Origin: Spirochaetaceae bacterium
GTDB taxonomy: Bacteria > Spirochaetota > Spirochaetia > SZUA-6 > Bin103
NCBI GenBank assembly: GCA_026710565.1
Contig: JAPOQV010000149.1
Location: 1-21,091, forward strand
Reading direction: 5' to 3'
Length of the DNA stretch: 21,091 nucleotides
Positions 1 through 6,794 of the stretch are shown here, one piece after another. Every line of letters starts with the position of its first letter. The stretch's first letter is position 1. Position numbers and translations under genes: made by a program. The notes under the pieces were generated by a model. The model did not search any database, was not told the DNA's origin, and worked only from the letters and a program-made list of their open reading frames with translations.

Positions 1-234
1 CATCCCCAACAGGCGCTCCACGTGGTGCGGCGTGTGCGCCAGGGCGAGCCGCGACTCGTCGACGGGATCGAGCCGATCGACGACCCGCAGCTCCGGCGCC
101 TCCGCGGCCGACGCGGCGGCGACGGCGTCCAGGGCGAACCGCAGGCGCTCGGGGCGCTCGGGGTGGCCGGGGCCCGCGTCGTGCAGGGCGCAGCGCGGGT
201 CGGTGAGCACGAGGAGCGGAGCCACGGTCCTCAT
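1..234 (-). CDS. Histone deacetylase / acetoin-utilization family protein (5' part only, cut by window edge)
   Basis: The leftward frame starts with ATG at 234-232 and stays open for 78 codons to the window edge, so only the N-terminus is visible. It reads MRTVAPLLVLTDPRCALHDA and continues with GHPERPERL at residues 23-31. The phrase 'H...GHPE.P.RL' is the classic N-terminal signature of the arginase-fold histone deacetylase/AcuC/acetylpolyamine amidohydrolase family, whose members are zinc hydrolases that remove acetyl groups from amines. The later TPHHVERLL (residues 68-76) also fits, since this family often has 'H...Y...' in this stretch. The catalytic His and Asp residues lie outside the window, so activity and substrate cannot be judged. 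It diverges from the ferredoxin gene across a 58-base gap. Confidence 0.8.
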   Translation of the reverse strand, partial: MRTVAPLLVLTDPRCALHDAGPGHPERPERLRFALDAVAAASAAEAPELRVVDRLDPVDESRLALAHTPHHVERLLGM

Positions 235-235
235 C

Positions 236-265
236 TTGACGTGCCCGCGGGGGGCTGCCTATCTT
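236..265 (+). promoter_or_regulatory. Sigma70-like promoter for the ferredoxin/respiratory block
   Basis: TTGACG at 236-241 and TATCTT at 260-265 are separated by 18 bases. Each matches five or four of the six consensus positions. Transcription would start near 272, just before the strong ribosome site GAGGAAA at 282-288 and the ATG at 293. It lies in the short gap between two divergent genes, where a promoter is expected. This is a visual match only. Confidence 0.5.
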
Positions 266-292
266 GCCGCCAAGCAAGCGCGAGGAAAGTTC

Positions 293-547
293 ATGGCCTA
301 CATCATCACCGAACCCTGCATCGGCACCTGCGATACCTCCTGCGTCGAAGTCTGCCCGGTCGACTGCATCCATCCCTCCGAGGGATACGACGATCCGGAA
401 GGCAAGATGCTGTACATCGACCCCGACGAGTGCATCGACTGCGCCGCCTGCGTGCCGGAGTGCCCGGTCGACGCCATCTTCGAAGAGAGCGAAGTCCCCG
501 ACGAGTGGCAGAAGTACATCGAGATCAACGCGGACTACTTCAAGTAG
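293..547 (+). CDS. 7Fe-type ferredoxin ([3Fe-4S][4Fe-4S])
   Basis: This is an 84-residue acidic soluble electron carrier of the Azotobacter FdI/Thermus 7Fe family. The N-terminal MAYIITEPCIGTCDTSC and the C-terminal 'PDEWQKYIEINADYFK' tail are typical of the family. By alignment to FdI, C9, C17 and C57 should hold a 3Fe cluster and C21, C47, C50 and C53 a 4Fe cluster. Two additional cysteines, C13 and C25, are present. The ATG at 293 is chosen because it is preceded by GAGGAAA at a good distance and gives the exact family N-terminus; the frame is open further upstream, but that extension overlaps the divergent gene and has no family resemblance. A second ferredoxin follows after 23 bases, and a ferredoxin-NADP reductase is nearby, so the partners are probably cytoplasmic. 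Confidence 0.93.
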   Translation: MAYIITEPCIGTCDTSCVEVCPVDCIHPSEGYDDPEGKMLYIDPDECIDCAACVPECPVDAIFEESEVPDEWQKYIEINADYFK

Positions 548-570
548 CCTGAAGGACGGGGTAAGCGGTC

Positions 571-915
571 ATGGCCAAACGACGCCGGGCGGAGTTCTAC
601 AGGTCGATCCCGGAGCTTCCCAAGGCCATGCAGACCAAGAAGCGCAAGCCCAAGCTCATGGCGGTAGTCGATGAGGACAACTGCACCGGCTGCCAGGTGT
701 GCGTGCCGTTCTGCCCCGTGGACTGTATCGAGGCGGTCCCGGACGAGAAGTACGATGTCCCGATCCCGCCGGTGCAGATCCGCTTCCAGGAGTGCATCGG
801 CTGCCAGATCTGCGCCCGCGTGTGCACGCAGCTCACCTGGGACGCGATCGACATGCTGCCGACGGCGGAGTTCGAAGAGACCTACCAGATCGAGATCGGC
901 CAGACCGCCGGCTGA
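571..915 (+). CDS. 2x[4Fe-4S] ferredoxin-type protein
   Basis: This 114-residue protein has a basic N-terminal extension of about 30 residues followed by two cluster motifs. The first is C38-x2-C41-x2-C44-x3-C48-P, and the second is C75-x2-C78-x2-C81-x3-C85. The last cysteine of the second motif is followed by Thr instead of the usual Pro (CIGCQICARVCTQLTW). The spacing between the motifs is longer than in small clostridial ferredoxins, as in NuoI- and polyferredoxin-like subunits. No signal peptide or membrane segment is visible, so it is probably cytoplasmic. It follows the 7Fe ferredoxin after 23 bases and is probably co-transcribed with it. The exact redox partner is unknown; the FNR at 1747 and the bc complex are the nearest candidates. 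Confidence 0.88.
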   Translation: MAKRRRAEFYRSIPELPKAMQTKKRKPKLMAVVDEDNCTGCQVCVPFCPVDCIEAVPDEKYDVPIPPVQIRFQECIGCQICARVCTQLTWDAIDMLPTAEFEETYQIEIGQTAG

Positions 916-936
916 TCCGCCGCATCGCAATCGCCG

Positions 937-1467
937 ATGTGGCTCTTTCTCTATACGTGCTACGCCCTGATCACCGTCACCGGAGCGTTGCTCACGGCCG
1001 CCGTGGTGCAGGGGTTCACCGGCATCCAGGTGCTCGGCGCTGCCCATCCCGCGTTCGGGTTCTTCACGACGATCGTCTTTCTGCTGACGCAGACCGCGGT
1101 GATCTTCTTCTTCGTGTCCACCGGCGTGAGCGTGCGCGACTTCGTCCGCGAGCAGGGGCTTGGCCCGGACCTGGTCCAGCGCTCGCGCCGAGCCCACGGG
1201 CCGGTGTCGGGGCAGGCGACGCTGAGCCTGCTGCTGGTGATGGCCACGGCCGTCTCCGGCGGTGCGGCGGCCGCCGCGGCGATACCGCGCTGGCTGCACC
1301 TGGCGGTGGCGGCGGTCACCTACGCGCACTTCCTGATGCTGGTGGTGATGCAGCACCGCGCGTTCCGCACGCAGACCGGCATCGTGGTGCAGATGGCCGG
1401 CCTGGTGCGTTCTTCAGAGGGTGAGGACGGAGATGACGACGACCGCGCCGGCGCCGAGCAGCAGTAG
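937..1467 (+). CDS. Small polytopic membrane protein of unknown function
   Basis: The protein has 176 residues and about four predicted membrane segments, roughly residues 3-25, 40-62, 95-115 and 118-140. H37 lies at the start of the second segment and H131 near the end of the fourth, so a metal or heme role is possible but unproven. The C-terminus is a strongly acidic tail (SSEGEDGDDDDRAGAEQQ). The family has no name I recognise, though the stretch HPAFGFFTTIVFLLTQ resembles small proteins I associate with bc-type clusters in environmental phyla. It starts 21 bases after the second ferredoxin and lacks a clear ribosome site. Its last 54 bases overlap a small leftward gene tail to tail. Confidence 0.7.
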   Translation: MWLFLYTCYALITVTGALLTAAVVQGFTGIQVLGAAHPAFGFFTTIVFLLTQTAVIFFFVSTGVSVRDFVREQGLGPDLVQRSRRAHGPVSGQATLSLLLVMATAVSGGAAAAAAIPRWLHLAVAAVTYAHFLMLVVMQHRAFRTQTGIVVQMAGLVRSSEGEDGDDDDRAGAEQQ

Positions 1468-1551
1468 CGCGAATACCGCGGTGACCAGCACGATGCGGCG
1501 AAAGCCGCTCGCCCCGGCGTCGAACTTGAGCACGGTGCGGCGGTCGGTCAT
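1414..1551 (-). CDS. 45-residue single-pass membrane protein
   Basis: This leftward frame begins with ATG at 1551-1549 and ends with TGA at 1416-1414. It encodes MTDRRTVLKFDAGASGFRRI followed by a hydrophobic segment of about 25 residues that runs to the C-terminus, with basic residues before it (predicted N-in). The start lies 13 bases after the stop of the preceding leftward gene, suggesting one transcript. The 3' end overlaps the rightward gene at 937 by 54 bases. The clean signal-anchor pattern and tandem placement support a real gene, but the length makes chance possible. Function is unknown; a small subunit or assembly helper for a nearby respiratory complex is conceivable. Confidence 0.5.
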   Translation of the reverse strand: MTDRRTVLKFDAGASGFRRIVLVTAVFALLLLGAGAVVVISVLTL

Positions 1552-1564
1552 GCTTGGACCCCGG

Positions 1565-1720
1565 TCACCGCTTCAGCCGCTGCATGAGCCAGCCGGCCAT
1601 GAAGATGGCCGCGCCGATCGCCACGTCGCGGCCGCGCAGCGGCTCCGGCAGCGTCAGCACGAAGCTGATGGCAAGAAAGCTCAGGCCGAGCCCCTGCACG
1701 ACCTTGGCGACGATGAGCAT
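1565..1720 (-). CDS. 51-residue two-helix membrane protein
   Basis: This leftward frame runs from ATG at 1720-1718 to TGA at 1567-1565. It reads MLIVAKVVQGLGLSFLAISF, then LPEPLRGRD as a polar turn, then a second hydrophobic stretch and a basic end (QRLKR), giving a helical hairpin of two short membrane segments. It is the first of two tandem leftward genes and diverges from the FNR gene across 26 bases. No Shine-Dalgarno sequence precedes the ATG. A TATGAT element on the same strand (1735-1730) ends nine bases before the start codon, so the message could be nearly leaderless. Function is unknown. Confidence 0.55.
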   Translation of the reverse strand: MLIVAKVVQGLGLSFLAISFVLTLPEPLRGRDVAIGAAIFMAGWLMQRLKR

Positions 1721-1746
1721 CGGCCCATTATCATACGGAGGAACGG

Positions 1747-3111
1747 ATGAGTGACACAGGACGGCGCGTAGCGATCGTGGGCTCGGGCCCGAGCGGCTTC
1801 TATGCAGCGGAGGCGCTGCTGAAGGACGAGCGGAACCTGCAGGTGGACATCATGGACCGCCTGCCCACCCCCTTCGGGCTGGTGCGCGGCGGCGTGGCTC
1901 CCGACCACCAGAAGATCAAGAACGTGATCCGCGTCTACGAGCGAACCGCTGGCAACGACCGCTGCAGCTTCATCGGCAACGTGATGGTCGGCCGTGACGT
2001 GAGCGTCGCCGACCTGCAGCGCTTCTACGACGCGGTGGTGTTCACCTGCGGTGCGGAGACCGACCGCACGCTCAACATCCCCGGAATCGACCTGCCCGGA
2101 AGCCATACCGCCACCGCGTTCGTGGGCTGGTACAACGCCCACCCCGACTACCGCGACCTGAGCTTCGACCTGTCCCAGGAGACGGCCGTCGTCATCGGCC
2201 AGGGAAACGTCGCCGTCGACGTGACCCGCATCCTGGCCAAGACGGTCGACGAGCTGGCCGCCACCGACATCGCCGCCCACGCCCTGGAGGCGCTGGCGGA
2301 GAGCAAGGTGCGGGAGGTGCACATGGTCGGCCGGCGAGGCCCGGTGCAGGCGGCGTTCACCAGCAAGGAGATCCGCGAGCTCGGCGAGCTTGGCGACTGC
2401 GCGCTGCATTTCAACGACCAGGACGACTTCGACCTCGGCCCCTGCTGCCGGGCGGAGCTCGACGAGGCCGGCAACACCGACGCGCAGCGCAACTGGAAGG
2501 CGCTGGGCGAGCTGCGCGAGGCGGGGCCGGCGAGCGGCTGCTCGAAGCGGATCGTCGTCCACTTCTTCCGCAGCCCCAAGGAGCTCGCCGGCAACGGCCG
2601 GGTGCAGCGCCTGACCCTGGAGAAGAACCGCCTGGCCGGCGATGCCGGCGACCAGTGGGCGGAAGGCACCGGCGAGGCCGTGGAGATGGACTGCGGGCTG
2701 TTCTTCCGCAGCGTCGGCTACCGCGGCGTTCCGATCGAGGGGCTGCCGTTCGACGACCGCCGCGGCGTGTTCCCCAACCAGGGCGGGCGCATCACCGCCG
2801 ACGGCGCGGCGGCGCCGGGCCTGTACGCCGCCGGCTGGATCAAGCGCGGCCCCTCCGGCGTGATCGGCACCAACAAGCCGGACAGCACCGAGACCGCGAA
2901 GAACCTGCTGGCCGACCTCGACGGGCTTGCCGCGTGCGCGGTGCCCGACACCGGCGTGTTGCTCGCACAGCTCCGCGACCGCGGCGTGCGGCCGATCAGC
3001 TACGAGGACTGGCGCTCCATCGACGCCGCCGAGGTCGCGCGCGGCGCCGCCGCCGGCAAGCCGCGGGAGAAGTTCACCCGCATCGAGGAGATGCTCGCCG
3101 TCCTCGACTGA
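1747..3111 (+). CDS. Ferredoxin-NADP+ reductase, FprA / adrenodoxin-reductase type
   Basis: This 454-residue flavoprotein transfers electrons between ferredoxin and NADP(H) in the cytoplasm. It has an FAD-binding GSGPSG at residues 12-17. The family block PFGLVRGGVAPDH at 42-54 follows. The NADP-binding GQGNVAVD is at 151-158, and VGRRGPVQAAFT at 194-205 has paired arginines that fit the NADPH phosphate. The C-terminal FAD/NADP block AGWIKRGPSGVIGTNK is at 362-377. Length and motif order match mycobacterial FprA and mitochondrial adrenodoxin reductase, not the plant-type FNR. GGAGG at 1738-1742 supports the ATG. Two ferredoxin genes lie upstream on the same strand and are its likely partners. 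The direction of electron flow in vivo cannot be told from sequence. Confidence 0.93.
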   Translation: MSDTGRRVAIVGSGPSGFYAAEALLKDERNLQVDIMDRLPTPFGLVRGGVAPDHQKIKNVIRVYERTAGNDRCSFIGNVMVGRDVSVADLQRFYDAVVFTCGAETDRTLNIPGIDLPGSHTATAFVGWYNAHPDYRDLSFDLSQETAVVIGQGNVAVDVTRILAKTVDELAATDIAAHALEALAESKVREVHMVGRRGPVQAAFTSKEIRELGELGDCALHFNDQDDFDLGPCCRAELDEAGNTDAQRNWKALGELREAGPASGCSKRIVVHFFRSPKELAGNGRVQRLTLEKNRLAGDAGDQWAEGTGEAVEMDCGLFFRSVGYRGVPIEGLPFDDRRGVFPNQGGRITADGAAAPGLYAAGWIKRGPSGVIGTNKPDSTETAKNLLADLDGLAACAVPDTGVLLAQLRDRGVRPISYEDWRSIDAAEVARGAAAGKPREKFTRIEEMLAVLD

Positions 3112-3160
3112 ACCCCGGCTGACGTTGACCGCGCGCGGACGGGGTCCGTACACTGCCGCC

Positions 3161-4105
3161 GTGGCCGGCCCGGAAGGCGCGTCGGAGACCGACGCAACGA
3201 GCACCCCGCCCGGCAGCAATGGCTCGGCCGGGCAGGGCGCCTCCGGGCAGAACGGCGCCTCCGGCGAGCCCAAGCGCTCCGGTCTGGGCGTCATCGTCCA
3301 CTCCTTCTTCGTCGTCCCGCTGCTGATCGCGGTGCTGGCGGTGCTCGTGATCGCCGGCGTCTCGGTCCTGTCGTCGGAGCCGGCCGACGCGCTGGACTAC
3401 CTGCATGACGTGCGCACGGGTGGCCAGACGCGCCGCTGGCAGGCGGCGTTCGACCTGAGCACGCTGCTGTTCGACCTGGCCCGCAAGGACCAGGTGCCGC
3501 GGGACGAGCGCTTCGTGAACGGGATGAATCTCGCCTTCGACGAGGCCGAGGGCGACGACCGGCGCGTGCGGCAGTACCTGTCGCAGGCGATGGCGCTGAC
3601 CGGCGACCGCCGGTTCGTCGCGACGCTGCTCGACGCGCTGAAGACCGAGGACAGCGAGAACTCGGTCTCCTTCTACCTGCAGGCGCTCGGCTTCCTGGCA
3701 GGGGCGGAGGAGTTGCCGGTGCTGCTGCCGTACCTGCAGCACGACTCGGACCGCATCCGGACGTCGGCGGTGCGCACGATCGGCGCCATCGGCGACCCCT
3801 CCACGGTTCCGGCGCTGGAGCCGCTGCTGTTCGACGAGCAGCCCAACGTGAGCTGGTTCGCGGCCATCGCGCTGGCGGCGCTCGGCAGCGACGCGGGCGT
3901 GGAGGTGCTCATGCAGGTCCTGGACCGGGAGTACTGGGCCGGCTTCCCCAATGTTGACGCCGACGAGCAAAGCGACATAATGGAGGTCGCGGTGAACGTC
4001 GCAGTCGGGCTCGGCCGGCCGGAGCTGACCGAAAGGGTACGCGTCCTGTCGACCGGCGATATCGACCCCCGGGTCCGCCGGGCAGCCACGGAGGCGCTCC
4101 GCTAG
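3161..4105 (+). CDS. Membrane-anchored HEAT-repeat protein
   Basis: With the GTG start at 3161 the protein has 314 residues. It has a low-complexity Gly/Ser/Ala-rich head (1-40), one membrane helix (about 45-70), then alpha-helical repeats. Helical repeat units include 'LPVLLPYLQHDSDRIRTSAV' and 'VPALEPLLFDEQPNVSWFAA', typical of HEAT/PBS-lyase-like repeats, and the C-terminus ends in another (DPRVRRAATEAL). Positive charges before the helix (EPKRS) predict that the repeats face the periplasm. The frame is open upstream into the FNR gene, and no ribosome site is well placed, so the start is uncertain; TTG at 3125 is an alternative. The position just before the Rieske gene suggests a structural or assembly role for the bc complex, which is inference. 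Confidence 0.8.
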   Translation: MAGPEGASETDATSTPPGSNGSAGQGASGQNGASGEPKRSGLGVIVHSFFVVPLLIAVLAVLVIAGVSVLSSEPADALDYLHDVRTGGQTRRWQAAFDLSTLLFDLARKDQVPRDERFVNGMNLAFDEAEGDDRRVRQYLSQAMALTGDRRFVATLLDALKTEDSENSVSFYLQALGFLAGAEELPVLLPYLQHDSDRIRTSAVRTIGAIGDPSTVPALEPLLFDEQPNVSWFAAIALAALGSDAGVEVLMQVLDREYWAGFPNVDADEQSDIMEVAVNVAVGLGRPELTERVRVLSTGDIDPRVRRAATEALR

Positions 4106-4196
4106 TGGACAGCCAACGGACAGACGTGAAGAATCCGGCCGTGAACGACGATACAGGGATGCGAATACAGATCCGAGCACGGATGCGAGCAGGCTG

Positions 4197-4757
4197 ATGG
4201 CAAAGGCCGGAGAAGCCGCCGCAGCCTCGCCCGGATCCCGGGCCCAATCCGGGAGCACGCAGTCCGGGGGCGAGATGACGCGGCGCTCGTTCCTGTCCAC
4301 GCTCGGCGTGGCGTGGATCTCCTTCACCGCGATCGTGCTGGGCTCGGTGCTGGGTCTGGTGCGCTTCCTGTTCCCGAACGTGCTGTTCGAGCCGCCGCAG
4401 TCGTTCCGCGCCGGCTTCGTGGACGAGTACACGGTCGGCGAGGTTTCCACCCGCTGGAAGGATCAGTTCGGCGTCTGGATCATCCGCGAAGAGCAGCAGG
4501 TGTACGCGCTGTCGACCGTGTGCACGCACCTGGGCTGCACGCCCAACTGGCTGGAGGCGGACCGCAAGTTCAAGTGCCCGTGCCACGGGAGCGGCTTTCG
4601 CATCACCGGCATCAACTTCGAGGGGCCGGCCCCGCGCCCGCTGGAGCGGTACAGCATCTCGCTGGGCGACGACGGCCAGATCGTGGTCGACAAGACGAAG
4701 AAGTATCAGTGGGAGAAGGGCGAGTGGAGCGACCCCTCGTCATTCCTCGCCGTCTGA
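4197..4757 (+). CDS. petC: Rieske [2Fe-2S] iron-sulfur protein of the cytochrome b complex
   Basis: The protein has 186 residues. R29-R30 precede a single hydrophobic anchor (about 34-58), a Tat-type uncleaved signal anchor that places the cluster domain outside the cytoplasmic membrane. Cluster box 1 is CTHLGC (109-114) and box 2 is CPCHGSG (127-133). The ligands should be C109, H111, C127 and H130, with a C114-C129 disulfide. The protein takes one electron from quinol at the Qo site and delivers it to the cytochrome c partner. It is followed 23 bases later by cytochrome b. The polar 26-residue N-terminal extension before the twin arginines is longer than usual, and the ATG at 4223 region has no better ribosome site, so the start is moderately certain. 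Confidence 0.95.
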   Translation: MAKAGEAAAASPGSRAQSGSTQSGGEMTRRSFLSTLGVAWISFTAIVLGSVLGLVRFLFPNVLFEPPQSFRAGFVDEYTVGEVSTRWKDQFGVWIIREEQQVYALSTVCTHLGCTPNWLEADRKFKCPCHGSGFRITGINFEGPAPRPLERYSISLGDDGQIVVDKTKKYQWEKGEWSDPSSFLAV

Positions 4758-4780
4758 TGAGGCACGGAGTCACCTGAAGA

Positions 4781-5608
<828 letters not shown>

Positions 5609-5641
5609 GATCTGCAGGGAACACGGTAGGTAAGGCAGAAC

Positions 5642-6742
5642 GTGCGCGCCATCATCGACCGGATCTCCGATCCGGCAATCCTGTTCACGATCACCCTCGT
5701 GCTGACCATGGTGGTGTTTCCGCCCACCAAGGGGCTGCGGAAGGTGCACGACGCGCTCCGCGTCGACCGCCTCTGGACCAACGCCGGCGGCGTGGTGATG
5801 CTGCTCATCCTGCTGGCGTTCTTCGGACTGGGGCTCTTCGATCGCGACTTTCGCCTGATCGCCACCAAGCCGGACAACATCCCGATCACGGCGCTGATGT
5901 TCGTGGTGGTGTTCTTCCTCTGGTTCGCCATGAAGCAGGCGCGCGCCAACGACGAGCGCATCGCCGCCGGCAAGAAGCCGGCGGAGGCGGAAGGCGGCAA
6001 GGTGCTGGTGTGGCCGGACCTGGTCTACATCGAGTTCATCTCGCTGATCCTGATCAGCGTGCTGCTGATCGTCTGGTCGATCGGGTTGAAGGCGCCGCTG
6101 GAGGAGCCCGCCAACCCCACCGTGTCGCCCAATCCGTCCAAGGCGCCGTGGTACTTCCTGGGTCTGCAGGAGATGCTCGTCTACTTCGACCCCTGGATCG
6201 CCGGCGTGGTGTTCCCGACGCTGATCATCGTCGGCCTGATGGCCATCCCCTACCTGGACGAGCGGCAAGGCGGGCAGGGCTACTACAGCTTCGCCGAGCG
6301 CGGCCGCGTCATGAGCTTGTTCATGTTCGGCTGGCTGGCGCTGTGGGTGTTCCTGATCTACACCGGAACCTTCCTGCGCGGTCCGAACTGGAACTTCTTC
6401 GGCCCGTTCGAGACCTGGGACGTCAACAAGCGGGTGGTGCTCAACAACATCAACCTGTCCGAGATCATCTGGGTTCGGCTGCTGGGCACCGGCCTGCCGC
6501 GCGCGGCGATCGTCCGCGAGGCGTTCGGGTTCGCGATCGTCCTCGGCTACTTCCTGATCCTGCCGGGGTTGCTGGCGAAGACGGTCTTCAAGGACCTGCA
6601 CGAGCGGCTCGGACGCGCCAAGTACGGGGTGCTGATCATCCTGTTCCTCTCCATGGTGTCGCTGCCGCTGAAGATGTATTCGCGGTGGCTGTTCAACCTC
6701 AAGTACGTGATCTCGATCCCCGAGGTCTTCTTCAACATATAG
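5642..6742 (+). CDS. Cytochrome b C-terminal subunit (subunit IV-like, extended)
   Basis: The 366-residue protein starts at GTG and has about eight predicted membrane segments, far more than the three of plant subunit IV. The Qo-site loop is recognisable in NPSKAPWYFLGLQEMLVYFD. The usual PEWY is APWY here, at residues 168-171. The PYLDER block near residue 203 resembles the 'P.lD.' region of menaquinol complexes. N-terminal helices at about 10-25 and 45-65, and the stretch DIP...FFLWFAMKQARANDE, precede the loop and look like an added domain. Additional C-terminal helices after residue 300 are also not part of PetD. With PetB this completes the quinol oxidation site. It is 33 bases after petB, and the stop codon falls in a short tandem repeat. 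Confidence 0.85.
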   Translation: MRAIIDRISDPAILFTITLVLTMVVFPPTKGLRKVHDALRVDRLWTNAGGVVMLLILLAFFGLGLFDRDFRLIATKPDNIPITALMFVVVFFLWFAMKQARANDERIAAGKKPAEAEGGKVLVWPDLVYIEFISLILISVLLIVWSIGLKAPLEEPANPTVSPNPSKAPWYFLGLQEMLVYFDPWIAGVVFPTLIIVGLMAIPYLDERQGGQGYYSFAERGRVMSLFMFGWLALWVFLIYTGTFLRGPNWNFFGPFETWDVNKRVVLNNINLSEIIWVRLLGTGLPRAAIVREAFGFAIVLGYFLILPGLLAKTVFKDLHERLGRAKYGVLIILFLSMVSLPLKMYSRWLFNLKYVISIPEVFFNI

Positions 6743-6765
6743 GTGCGTGGATATAGGGTGCGTGG
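6737..6765 (+). repeat. Short tandem duplication spanning the stop codon
   Basis: Two adjacent copies, ATATAGGTGCGTGG (6737-6750) and ATATAGGGTGCGTGG (6751-6765), differ by one inserted G. The TAG stop of the preceding gene lies in the first copy. It is probably a slippage duplication in the gene-free gap before the multiheme cytochrome. Confidence 0.8.
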
Positions 6766-6794
6766 ATTAACGGTGGTAGCGAAGGCGTTTGCGG

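Noticed and set aside
1421..1750. Rightward 109-codon frame after the small membrane gene
   Set aside because: Low-complexity Ser/Thr/Pro and Arg/His sequence; the opposite strand gives two clean membrane proteins in the same place.
1681..3294. Long leftward open frame opposite the FNR gene
   Set aside because: Its codons mirror the strongly supported FNR gene; composition is Arg/Val/Ala-rich without any family motif, as expected from a high-GC antisense frame.
4106..4196. Possible small gene between the HEAT and Rieske genes
   Set aside because: Only short frames and two copies of GGATGCGA (4157 and 4181 regions); no ribosome site or family resemblance.
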